Positions 47,649 to 58,134 of a DNA stretch of 64,000 bases are shown here, in pieces. Below the pieces are notes generated by a model, which saw nothing but the letters and a program-made list of their open reading frames with translations, was not told the origin of the DNA and did no database searches. The stretch is from Irpex lacteus (taxonomy: Eukaryota; Basidiomycota; Agaricomycetes; Polyporales; Irpicaceae): the NCBI GenBank assembly GCA_001986395.2, contig MQVO02000040.1, positions 124,001 through 188,000 on the forward strand, in the 5' to 3' direction. The position numbers and the translations under genes were made by a program. Within the stretch, counting starts at the first letter, position 1. Every line of letters begins with the position of its first letter.

Positions 47649-48376
47649 GCAAGGCACGGGGTACTGCTGGAAGAGGGAAAGTCGAAGTCGAGGGTACCGG
47701 TGGAGTACTAGAGGGAACTGCTGAGGTGGAAGTGGAAGGTAGTGGTGGTGAAGGCAGTGGCGGATAGGGCTGAGGAGGATAGGGCTGAGAAGGACCGTGA
47801 ATTGCTGAGGGAGGAATAGGATGTGAAGGCGTGTTGGCATTGACAATAGGTAGTGGTGTTGCAGTGATGGAAGGATGTGCGTCAGCTATCGCGGGTGAGC
47901 TAGGTGCTGTCAAAGCCACGGCAGAAGTCTTCTTTCGCTTGTGAGCTGGATTGGTGCAGTCACCTGAAGCGCCTAGACAGTGCTTCAGACACATCGCACG
48001 AGAGCATTGTGTGTTCCCGGCACTGTCGCAAGAGGTAAATGAACATATGATGCCTCCGACTCGGACCCGGGCCATTGGTCGTTTGTTGGCGAGATCGGAC
48101 AGGGAGGAGGAGCTAGTCGAGGAGGAGGAGGGGGTGAGTCCTGTCCGAGCGGTGCTAACTTGAATAACTCGGAAATAATTACACCACGGAGTGGCGTAAC
48201 ACTGGAACAGACAGAACACAACAGTTATCAGCGGTACTATCATGAGGAAGATGGCATCGTCTTACCGAATAGGCGTCTTTGCCTCGGTTGCAGGGTCGAG
48301 CGCTTGTTGACGTCAGTGGTATCTTGAACAACGTGAGAAGCGTCCCGCAGGTATCACACCTATTTAACTTGAGCAT
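47623..48376 (-). CDS. GRF-type zinc-finger, Cys-rich and Pro/Ser-rich protein
   Basis: Two exons (48376-48266, 48201-47623; intron 64 nt, phase 0) give 229 aa. The N-terminus carries a GRF-like zinc finger across the splice: CDTC, then RPCNRGKDAYSCYATPWCNY and FRV. A second Cys/His cluster is CSFTSCDSAGNTQCSRAMCL, then KHCLGASGDCTNPAH. It ends in a long Pro/Ser-rich disordered tail (PPQPYPPLPSPPLPSTS). GRF fingers bind single-stranded nucleic acid in several known proteins; a role here is inference. It lies tail-to-tail with the CxC5-type gene inside the same inverted repeats, so it may be cargo or an accessory gene of the element. Confidence 0.6.
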
Positions 48377-50297
48377 ATGCGTTGGCGGAATTTACAACAA
48401 GCATGTATGTGAGAGACTCACTGGGCCAGGCATGAAGCTTATGAAGAGGTCGAGGGGTGTCGCGCACAGCAACTGACCGACTCCCTCCAAGTCTTATATA
48501 TGTCGACGGAGTTTGTTTTCAATGTCTTCTCTGCGAAGACCATGTCTTCGACACCATTCAAGCATCAAATCGTTCTGAATTTGTACGCTGACATACTATA
48601 TTAGGACATTAGACGCGCTGTGACAGGTGTGACATGGACCGAGTTTGGACCGAGTCGCCCAGAATGGACCGGAGGCACAGAATCCGACATTCCCGTTCGT
48701 TCTCAAAATGTCACAAGACGTCACGCCGCCGTGGTGATCGCCATTGCTGTATTTGGTAGTGCCATCAGTTTCGGCTTCGCGAGACCAGTGTTCGTAAATC
48801 CGTCGTAGACTTGCCTCTACGTACGTAGGGCCTCCAAAATTTTGTTAAGGTCTGGAATAGTATATCTGTATATGTAGCAATATATGCAGTAACGCATACT
48901 GCTCGAGCGAAGGCCAGAGGAAGCCTCAGACGCAGTATCGTGAAAGCAGTACTACTAGCATGCGCCTGAGCGGAGTTTCAAAGTGATATGGCCCAAATGT
49001 CACACTTTTACATCGATACCCTAGCACTACGTCTTGGGACTATTTCACACAGAATCGGGCACTATAAATACATGTATATGGTGTAATGTAGCCTTTTCCC
49101 TGACTTGATCCACTACGGCTGTTACAGCATCAAGAGAGATCTCAATCCATCAGTACTTAGTGCGACCACAAAGCTCTACATTGCGTTTTGCAACTTATGC
49201 AGGGACTTTTTCCTTACGATTTTTACATCAAACAAAATCTACAGTTGAGCTCTATTAATTTGTATTATTTCATATTTTTAGAGGGAGGGGAAGTACCGAA
49301 AGTACCAGTGTTCGTAAAAAACGCGATTTCGCGAACACCGGTTATGCGATAGTAAGTTCCGAGAGGTCGATAGTGCCGCCGCACTCGACTCGAGATGCAT
49401 CGGGAAGATGCAAGTTGCCTTTTCGGTTGATTATGGGCGCTCAATAAACTCAGGCGACGACCTCGAAAGTCGACTTGCTTTGACTTGCTGCATCTGGACC
49501 ATTATCTTGTGCTCATTTCTGGCTACGTACTACGACCTGATGGACAGTAGCCACTGGATTTCTGCGAGGGGCGCTGCCGTCAATCCACCACAGCACACTT
49601 CCTCTTGAGACTATCGACCTTGGGCTGGGCCACCCACACAAGACACGCCAGGGAGAAGTAGCAAGTGGTTGCCATAACAGCAGAATGCCCTGAAACTTGA
49701 AAGCTCCCAAGTCGCTCTTTTGGCAAAGTTCTATCGACTTTCATCGCAGGCCACCAAGTTTGTGACACACAATGGCCACTTTGCTTGCATCGCCATTCGT
49801 GGCCCGTCCTCGGGCTTCAGGCCTACATAATAACGGCAGGACCTATAAAGGTGGTGCGGAACGTAGCTTCGTCACCTTCGCACGTGAGAATATCGCTGTC
49901 CGTGGGTCCATGTTTACTGACTATTTTGCTGTACAGTTCTCTTTGCTCACGCGTGGCCTCGTGCCCAGTCGCTCTTCACGGACATCGTCTTCAGCCGCGA
50001 TTGTACTATCTCGCATCTTGAAAGCATCTGTATCTGGTGCCCAGTTATAGTAAGTTAGCAACCAGTTCAACATGCGATCGAGCCTCATTTGGGATCTAGA
50101 GACATCCCAGTGTTGAAAAGCGCGGTCTATCGATAGCCAGAAGTTTGGAGAATTCTACGTGACTGGGCTGCTCCGGTGAGTATTTTACACCTGTTTAATG
50201 ATATTTCTCATTTCCCAAATCGCATCAGACAGCTTCCAGCACCCTTCTTCGAACCGTCCCTGCCGGCCACACATCCCACGATCTAAAATAGCTCGTC
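48377..50297. other. Intergenic region, right arm of the module and A6 promoter
   Basis: Contents: the right inverted-repeat arm (48618-48727), CAGTGTTCGTAAA repeats at 48786 and 49306 (the latter forms a GTGTTCG...CGAACAC hairpin), and the subfamily-A upstream element at 49905. A likely 5'-UTR donor (GTGAGTATT) is near 50176. No gene recognised. Confidence 0.5.
49905..49935 (+). promoter_or_regulatory. Subfamily-A upstream element, copy 6
   Basis: GGTCCATGTTT then TATTTTGCT at the same 17-nt offset; the distal GCCACGAG part is degenerate. It lies 393 bp before the ATG at 50298. Confidence 0.55.
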
Positions 50298-52082
50298 ATG
50301 AAAAACATCAAGAAGCGCATTCACTCAGCTTTCCGTTCATCCAGACGTGGGCGCGCGTCGACTTCATCAGACCTCCAGCCGGCCACACAAGATACTCTAA
50401 TCGACGCATTCATTCGCACAAGCGCCGGCGATACCATCCCTCCTGAATTATTCGAAGTCATCCTCATGTTCGCAGGCACCGACGACCGGCGTCGAGAAGT
50501 CGAGCAACGACTTCGCCGAGACCGAAGCGTAGACTGGGTTCAACGACAGATCGAAGTCCATAAAGCAGGACCTATGTACACTCTCAAGAGCTGTTCGTTG
50601 GTCTGCCGGTATTGGGCCAAACAATGTCGACAATATCTATTTCGGGACGCGAGGATTCATATCACGTCTTTCGAAAGCGCAGAGGACTTCAGGTTGTACA
50701 CGCGACAAGGCTCACCTGCGCTCGGCCCATCGGTAGCCAGTTTCATCAAGACCATCCACGTTGTTCTCGATTACAAAGTTGCAGAGCCGTTCTTGCATCT
50801 CATATATCTTCCTCAGACGCGCAATAAACTCATAGAGCTTGAAGTGAGAGGCCCATTCCCTGAGAAACTCCCCCTTCTGTTACGGAGCACCCCTCACTGG
50901 AACCTAGCCCACAACGCTTCCTCAACTCCTCCAGCAGTTGTCGCATACAAGACTATCACGCTAACGAACCTTGAATTCGCCTCTTTCAAATCCGCGCTCC
51001 AATACCTCCAGCATTTCGGCGACGTAGAATCCCTCAAACTCTTCTTCATCACCTGGGACCCTTCTGCATCTCCCATTCCACTCACCTTTATAACCTCTGC
51101 CCGGCGCCCTCCTTCGCATCGTCGAAAGCAAGTTGCAGTGACGGCGTCAGGGTGCACGAGCAATTTACTCTTATGCCTGCATGCTGCTATGATGTATGCC
51201 GACTTTCCGCTGCGTGGGATACCTGATTCGGACCAGAACTGGATTGTCGGTTTTCTAACGCGGACCGACAAGTTTTACGCAGATGTGCCGGCTATTGAGG
51301 TCGATAGAGAGGGTAGGAACACCTACAGTCTCGCATCTTGTAGGTCACACGTCTCCAAATTCTCGTCATCCGTGTGTCCTATGCGTGTTCTGACAGTGAA
51401 GTTATTGACAGTCGATCGTACTCGTGCCGATAGACCGTCGGTATCCTTCGAGGTTCTCGGCGGAGCAGCTGACTACCCACAACTCAGAGCCCACTTCGTC
51501 TGCAAACCAAGACCTCCCCTGAAAGGCCGCGAAAGCTTCGGCCCCGTTCGACTCCTCGGTGTTGCGATCGTAATCGACCCTCCTTTCCGAAAGATTTCCC
51601 CCGAGCAAATGGTGGATCGCACGATAGACTTAACGGCGGTGAGTAAGGAGCTTGGGGAGTTATGTGCTGTGAGAGTTGTGGTGATCGCGTTAGCGGATTA
51701 CGGAGCGTTGAAAGCTCTGGTAGGCAAGCACAAGGCTCTGGGAGAGCCGTTGATCGAGCGTTTGGATGAGGAGGATGGGAACTCGGAACCAGGGTCGGAT
51801 TCGGATGAGAGCGGGTCTCAGGGTAAGGATAACAGGAAGTACATCCTCGCGTGTAAACGGTCCGAGGAGTACCCATTTCCAAACGTTCCAGGAGGCGATG
51901 GGAGGCTTAATAAGACGTGGGTGGGAATTGACCCTATTACGTTGGAAGCTACAGGTGCGTGTTTGTCTTGTCCATGGTGGCAAAGTACTGGAGTAGCGTG
52001 CTGATATGTAATAAATGGTTGTGTAGGGGATAACTGGGTGCATGATAGAGATATCGTCCCTTCACTGTTCGAATCACTCTGA
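50298..52082 (+). CDS. F-box-like protein, subfamily A, member A6
   Basis: Exons 50298-51339, 51397-51954, 52027-52082 (introns 57 and 72 nt, phase 1) give 551 aa. The first intron is frame-neutral (57 nt), so its removal rests on the paralogs' shared intron position. The start is MKNIKKRIHSAFRSSRRGR. F-box halves are TIPPELFEVILMFAGT and LKSCSLVCRYWAKQCRQYLF. Further blocks are LIYLPQTRNKLIELEVRGPF, PHWNLAHNASSTPPAVVAY, FASFKSALQYLQHF, CTSNLLLCLHAAMMYADFPL. Exon 2 has LLGVAIVIDPPF, LCAVRVVVIALADYGALKAL, an acidic insert (DEEDGNSEPGSDSDESGSQG) not seen in other members, KYILACKRSEEYPF and WVGIDPITLEATG. The last exon encodes GDNWVHDRDIVPSLFESL. Intact. Confidence 0.85.
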
Positions 52083-53591
52083 AGCGACCACTCATAGGAA
52101 GATACATTCGTGACGAACGCCATTATGTGTATTGTAACCACTGTATAAGAAAGGTCTTTCACTTTTTTCTATGGCTCATCTGAGCTCGTTGTACGGTGGT
52201 CAGAAAAGGAAAATCAGAATAATAAACGTGAAGTGGGCCGATGGTAGCGTCGTGTGAGTGGGTATTTAACGCTCTCTTGTGATGCTCTGTTGAATTTACA
52301 CGCGCTCCCTAGGGATTCATTCTCATGACTTTGCTCCTGCTACAGCCACCGTGGTAGGCCTGTTTCACTCCGTTCATTTCACCTAATTTAAGTAACGAAT
52401 AACTTGAGGATCGATGGACTACGACACGGAACATGCTTCGAGTAGGTCGATCTTGTCTGTTTGACGTATTCTTCTTCCATCTACGTAAGCTGACCACGAT
52501 GTTCATAGAGTCCCTGTTTGATGTGAGATTCTACTCACTACTCAGAAGTCAGAATCAATTCTTGGCTGGCCTAAAGGCTCCGATAGCGGTTATCGCTTGC
52601 CGTGGACATTCGCAATGATAGTATCGAAGGACGTCAGCGAGCAATTCATGGCCAGATGTGCCCACATGGCGGCGTGGCCACATTACCTAACATGAGTGAG
52701 CTACTCAATATTTGCCCTTCTGTTTGTTCATGATTCTCTATTGATACATAGAAGATGAACACTTGGACCGAAAGTTCGGAGATTGTCCGGGAACCCACCA
52801 ACCAGACACAGCATACTTGGACCCGGTATCTGGACAGGTAGCTTTGCATGAAGACCACCGGGCCAATGGCGCTGATCATAGAGTACGGCAATAAGCAGGA
52901 ACATTGGAGAACTGTCATGGAGAACAGTGCGGGCTGTTCTGTATATCTCACAAGTCACGCAGCACATGATCAGCCAAAGGACCAAGCTCCGATAGTCCTC
53001 GCATGGGGCGATAGCGTTCGAGCTTCTCCTACTGTAAGTACCGTTCTCCTCCTGCATTCTCACACGCAAGTATGACAGGCACTTGTGCTCAGTAATTCAG
53101 CGGACACAATGGAGCGTGGACACGAAAGCATCTTTGATTGATGTTGTCAGATGGAGATGGGACCATGACTGTGCGCTTTTCTACTACATACTGGGCCTGC
53201 ATATACTTTCTGAGTCCCTTAACACTGGTCAATACAGACATGATTGCTACAGCAGTGATGAGGTATGCAAATGCGTAAACAGAGCTTCTGGAATATATAC
53301 AGGGTGCCTACTTGCAACAGGAATGGACAAAATGCCACGGTCTACACTTTACTATGACATGTTGACGTGTGAGTATACTAGTCACAAGCGCTGTATTCCC
53401 ACGTCCATCTCGATCTCACTTATCGTACCGTCTCCAGGGATCTATCAAAAGGCGTCATTTGTTCTGCGCCGCTCTACCCAATACCCTCTAATCCACACCC
53501 TCGTCTGCCCCTCGGCAAGGTGGTCACTCCGGAGTACGTGTTGTGCTGTGCACCCAACGGAAACTCTTTGATAGTTTAATCCACACTAGTG
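52083..53591. other. Intergenic region before member B3
   Basis: Coding-like remnants occur on + at about 52848-53035 (KQEHWRTVMENSAGCSVYL) and 53098-53260 (QWSVDTKASLIDVVRWRW), separable by a plausible intron (GTAAGT...TTCAG, 53034-53097). The second resembles 36930-37010 upstream of B1. They may be 5' exons of B3 or a decayed neighbour; no start was assigned. Confidence 0.4.
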
Positions 53592-55442
53592 ATGCAGCCC
53601 GCCTTTACTTCTTCTTATCGACAACACGAACAGCGCCTCCCACAGAGAATACCGTCCCAGTGAGTCCCTGGAGCCTTTCCGTCGCAATTGGTGATATACT
53701 TATAGTGAACCCAGGTATAGACACCTTTTTGATGCAGATCCTATATTGGGTACGGCATGGGTTCAAGTACCCGTCGGAGAACATCGTACCTTTACCTTCG
53801 CAACCTCAGGAAGCAGCTTAGACTCCAGCATCCCCCCTGAAAAATATTATCCGCCTATGTTCACAGACTCAGGGAGCAGCTTAGGCTCTAGAATTTCCTC
53901 TGAAAAACGTCGGATGCTTACCTTCCAAGATTCAGGGAGCAGCTTAGGCTCCAGTATTCCCCCCGAAGTCCTTAACGAATTCTTATCCCGCTTGGGAGAG
54001 GATTACATCCGCCTCGCTACTCGTGCCCGTGGAGGCCAACAACCGAGGATCTCACGACGGTTGGAGCGTCGCGTTGGAGAGGCCGGATCTGGCGGCTTGG
54101 GTAGCCTGCTGAAGACTTGCTCCCTTGTCTGCAGGTCTTGGGCCTCCCGATGCCGATACTACATGTTCAATGACGTGGTCATGAATATCTGCTCACCCGA
54201 GGATATGGAAAGCTTTACACACATTGCCTTCTATAGTAGTATCTCGCTCACAGCGGTTCATCGTCTCATTAGGGGGTTAAACATCACGCAAAGTTACAAC
54301 TCCGTCAAGTCGTTCTGTCACTCCGTCGGCCCCCTTATACCTTGGGCGAGCCTTGAAGAACTATGCCTCGTTGGTCCTGTTCCTGATCATATTCCTTCCT
54401 GGAGACTTGACACGCCGCACTGAGCCTCCCACCATCGGCCGTCACTCCGCCTTCCTTATTATCATATAACGGTGTTAAAGTGCAAGACGTCCATCTGCCC
54501 TCCTTCAGACATGTCGCTAAATACGTGCGGCACTTCACACGCGCTTCTTGCATTCGCTTCCGGGAGTTAACTTGGAGCCCAAGCTCTCATAGCGTCCACC
54601 TTCCATATTTCTGCGGTATTCCGACAAAGAAGCAGGGTCGCGTTCAGATGTTCTCCAGGGGCTGCACTGATAACATACATCTCTGCTTGTATGCCTCTAT
54701 GGTCCGACGGGATTGCCCTCTGCATGCCCTGCGAGATGAAGAACACCAGCGGGTGATCATGTTGATGGTTTCGTTGTGGCAGTTGCGCGATCCCACGCCC
54801 GACTCATATTATATGGTTTGCTGGGGTAAGTGTTAATCGTCCGTCATGGAAAGCACGCGTACTGAATAAGGAGGAAGATCGTAAAGACTGCATAAGCATA
54901 GGGCTCCGCCTGCCGCGACCTCGGCCATATGAAGACGCCTTCTTTTGCATATTTGACCTGTTCTTTGGAGACAATACGCGCAGTCAATCGACGGCCGACG
55001 CTCGCTTGGTCGGCTTTCGTGCTGCATTCTGTGTAAATCAAACAGGAGCGGACCTTGACGCTATAATGGCGCGACTCGAAAGTCATACCTCATTACAGGC
55101 TATACACGTCGACTTTCGCAGCCATACTCTATTGCGCACGACGTTGAATGCATCTAGTTTTCCGGAGATGTTGAACGAGTCTCCAATCGAGAACTGCAAG
55201 TACGTTCTCACATGCCCACGATCCAAGCAACGCGGGACATATGAGGAGATCCCTGTTGATGGCGACTCCAAGGCGGATGTCTACTATACCGCCATTGACC
55301 CTGTTCACCTGGGGCCTACCGGTACGTCTCACACTCTTGAATTGCTATACTTTCAATTCTAAGACTAAGACCTTCAATAGGACGAACTTGGGACCACAGA
55401 GAAGATGTCGTACCGTCATTATTGAGAAGAGCTACGTACTGA
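53592..55442 (+). pseudogene. F-box-like protein, subfamily B, member B3, one frameshift
   Basis: Probable exons are 53592-53659, 53715-54825, 54878-55321, 55381-55442. The short first exon corresponds to the 73-nt basic exon of relatives, but is less basic (YRQHEQRLPQRIPSQYRH). A 63-bp tandem repeat then encodes DSGSSLGSSIPPE units, so the F-box helix-1 start (SSIPPEVLNEFLSRLG) is itself repeat-derived. The second half is LLKTCSLVCRSWASRCRYYM. A single missing base at 54421-54422 (TPH then TGA where relatives have TPHW) shifts the frame; the rest continues as SLPPSAVTPPSLLSYN, LPSFRHVAKYVRHF and CTDNIHLCLYASMVRRDCPL. Exon 3 has RSHTLLRTTL, KYVLTCPRS and IDPVHLGPTG; the tail is GRTWDHREDVVPSLLRRA. 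The 1111-nt exon is out of phase by one, as expected. Confidence 0.72.
53806..53967 (+). repeat. 63-bp in-frame tandem repeat in member B3
   Basis: TCAGG(A/G)AGCAGCTTAG starts at 53806, 53869 and 53932, a period of exactly 63 bp (21 codons). The third copy is partial and merges into the F-box. The first two copies are diverged in their 3' halves. Confidence 0.85.
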
Positions 55443-56019
55443 TGCAGAGCAAGTCCAATTGATTCTTGGATGATTTTCCAAGAAATACTTATCATATTAT
55501 TGATATCGTCGATATGGGTTCTTTTAGAGCAACAAGGTCTCCATCTACTTACAGTTACGTTCGTTGTGCGCTCTTCACCTTACAATTATTTCACCACAGA
55601 ATTCTCCAGTGGCATTTAGCTATGTATGGTTTGCGACGATCGCAGAATCACATTCTTTCGACTTGATTACGATGTTGGTCAGAGTAGTAAATGAAGGGGT
55701 AATTGGTAAAGCTCGAGCTCGGTGATATCGGGAAGACAAGAACCTTTTTCAAGCGCTTATTGGTATCGACGACTTTGTTCTCTGCTTACTTACTACTACG
55801 TGCTCTGAGTTCTTTGGCCACAGTTCCGCTCGTAACATTTCCTCACGCTTCTTACAGTTTGAATCGGACCCGCTGTTTTGCCTACACAACGAGTGCCTCG
55901 GTTGACTCGCGTATCACGACTACTCAAGCGGCGCCAAACCTCTGGCCGTACTAGCTGGAGTCCTGGGTGGTTCCTGGATCGCATCCTTCGTTTTCCTCGT
56001 TTTCCTCTTTTTCCTCTAC
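55443..56019. other. Region between members B3 and B4 with a membrane-helix frame
   Basis: In frame with the B4 first exon, an open stretch (about 55902-56019) encodes AKPLAVLAGVLGGSWIASFV and FLVFLFFLYMM, a strong transmembrane helix preceded by small and polar residues. A stop lies just upstream and no start or splice acceptor is certain. Confidence 0.45.
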
Positions 56020-58134
56020 ATGATGCGCTCCGAAAGCGGTGGTCTTTACTATGACAGTGACATCGAAAGTGATGATTCGTACCTCAGCAGCTCCGAGTTT
56101 GAGGGAGCAACAACTCCTGTATGGCGTCACGGTCAGTGTACACAGACTCTATCTACCTGATCATTTTCTGAACGATAAATGTGACCAGTCAAATTAGGAG
56201 CACCAATCCCAGGAAGCAAGCGATGGAGGAAGAGACAGCGAAGGATCATGGAGGGGAAATTTCAACGGTACGCTTGCCGCACTCATCATTCTTGCTCGAG
56301 GTGTATTGATTGAATGTTGTGCAGATGGTACGATTCTCGAGACAAGATGGTTTATGAACACGAATACGTTTCTGATGATACTTCAAATGGCCCTAGTGAT
56401 CACAACGACTTTCAAGCGCGAGACACGGGCTTCGCAGAAACATTTCTTTTCGGGATACTACTGCATATGCCCTGGAAGCAGCTCTCTAGCGACCAGCGTT
56501 ATGAGTTGTCCACCCAATCTTCGCTAGCTTCTGTCGAAATGACCCCGTGCGGGCGAACAACAACCAATCTCCCTCGACAGACGCCTCCTGAACTCTTCGA
56601 TGCCATTCTCTTCTACCTGGACGACAAGCGTAGTCATTCAAGATTCGCGATAGCCGAGTACTCCAGGACTCTCCAACGAGCTCGGCCTGGGAAGACTCAG
56701 CAGACCGGCAAGACAGGTTGAGTACGCTGAAGACGTGCTCCCTTGTCTGTCTTTATTGGGCCAATTGGTGTCGACGGTCTATCTTTAGACGCAGCACTCT
56801 CCGTATACAATCTTCCGACGATGTTGATACCATACTGAGATATGGAATAGGAGGCTGCCCGTCGTTAGTACCGGTGTGCGAGCTTGTTTCAAGGCTCATC
56901 GTCACCCAGGCTTATGACATCGCCAATTCGTTCCTTCATCGTCTCCGTTGTAACGTTCTACTAAACGAACATCTTAGAGTGTACAGAATTACAATAATCG
57001 GACCTATTCCAACCCATTTCCCTCGTCACAACCTTGACACACCGCATTGGAGTGTCCCGCCAGCCATCACCACTCCACCGTCTCTCTTGCAATCTGACAC
57101 GATAGCAGTCGAGAAAGTCCATCTGCCATCCTTCAAGCATGTTGTGAAGTACGTAAGGCACTTCGCGTGCGCCTTGCGCAGTGTTGTTTTCAAGAACCTG
57201 ACGTGGGATGAGGAGTCGACTACCACCGCGGTTCCTATACCACGTCTTCCCAAGAAATTTCTTCCACCAGACCAGGACATAGCCATCCATAGCGTCCGCA
57301 TCATTGCCCACGGATGCACAGACAACTTCCACCTCTGCTTGACCACTGCACTGGGTTGCTCTGATTGCCCTCTACGCGCCCTGCCTGATGCTCGTCGGAT
57401 GGTCAGCCTGATGACTTCTCTGTGGGAGTTATATCCAGCCTCTGAAGTATCCACTGACGACGAGGAATGCCATGTGTTCTGGAGTATGTATATCGATTGA
57501 ATTTTTCTACTCCTTATGCTCAACGATGATCAGATTCCGAGGACCTGGATGAGCGGTTGACTCGAATAAGCCTATGTCTGGGCATTAGACAGTTTGGAAG
57601 ATTAGCTTACTATCCCGACTTCGTATTCTTAGGCTCAAGGCAACCTCGAGACTCAGCAACACCTACCCTGCACGTGGTCGGTCTCCACCTAATCTTCGAT
57701 ATATCGGAGGAGGGAGGCACCTCCGTACAGCCGGACGCTTTGCTTACGCTGCTCATGGACTATTCAGAGCTGCCTCTCATATGTGTTCACTTCAATTTCG
57801 ACAACCATGAGCAACTCAAAACATGGATTGAAGCTCATCCTTCCGCTAGTGCAGCCTTTCCAGCGGACCATATCATGTACGCTCTCACCTGTAAACGGAG
57901 TAAGACCGATGAGGTATTCCCGCACATACCTCGAATTGGCGAGTATAACTTGAAAGCCTACGAGTATTTCCGCATAGACCCTATTACATTGGAACCGATC
58001 GGTACGTCTCAATCTGGCACTCGTCTAACCCGAATTTCCGCTTCTGATACTCGTACATAACAGGATCAAGTTGGAAGTGGTTGTCGGATCTCCAGCAGTC
58101 GCTGTTCAAAGAAGGCGCGGTGCGGGTTTTATGA
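56020..58134 (+). pseudogene. F-box-like protein, subfamily B, member B4, one frameshift
   Basis: Exons 56020-56131, 56189-56267 (79 nt, basic: SKRWRKRQRRIMEGKF), 56325-57483, 57534-58001, 58064-58134 (introns 50-62 nt). The first exon is acidic (YYDSDIESDDSYLSSSEFEG). Then come ARDTGFAETFL, MPWKQLSSDQRYEL and F-box helix 1 TPPELFDAILFYLDD. One base is missing near 56716 (ACAGGTTGAG, where B1 aligns with one more base), so the frame stops at 56721 before LKTCSLVCLYWANWCRRSIF. Everything downstream is undamaged: IGPIPTHFPRHNL, PHWSVPPAITTPPSLL, LPSFKHVVKYVRHF, CTDNFHLCLTTALGCSDCPL, HVVGLHLIF, RIDPITLEPIG and tail GSSWKWLSDLQQSLFKEG. An upstream in-frame transmembrane stretch could be part of it. 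Confidence 0.75.

Larger units (their letters stand above)
46155..48727. mobile_element. Inverted-repeat-bounded module carrying KDZ-associated genes
   Basis: The left arm (46155-46276) and right arm (48618-48727) are imperfect inverted repeats over about 90 bp: left CGGGAATCTCGGATTC matches the reverse complement of the right, CGGGAATGTCGGATTC. TGGTCCATTC/CGGTCCATTC and GGGCAACTCGG/GGGCGACTCGG follow in step, and both are preceded by GTGACG and TTTTGAGA. The left arm has an extra roughly 25-nt stretch. Between them lie two convergent genes, one a KDZ-transposon-associated CxC5-type protein. No transposase is present, so this looks like a non-autonomous or decayed element. Exact ends and target-site duplication were not found. 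Confidence 0.55.
46001..49320 (+). repeat. Four dispersed copies of CAGTGTTCGTAAA
   Basis: Direct copies lie at 46001-46015, 46177-46191 (first base T), 48786-48798 and 49306-49320. They occur only around the transposon-related block and resemble hAT-type termini, which begin CAGTG. No inverted partner ending CACTG and no target-site duplication could be matched, so the class is uncertain. Confidence 0.45.
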
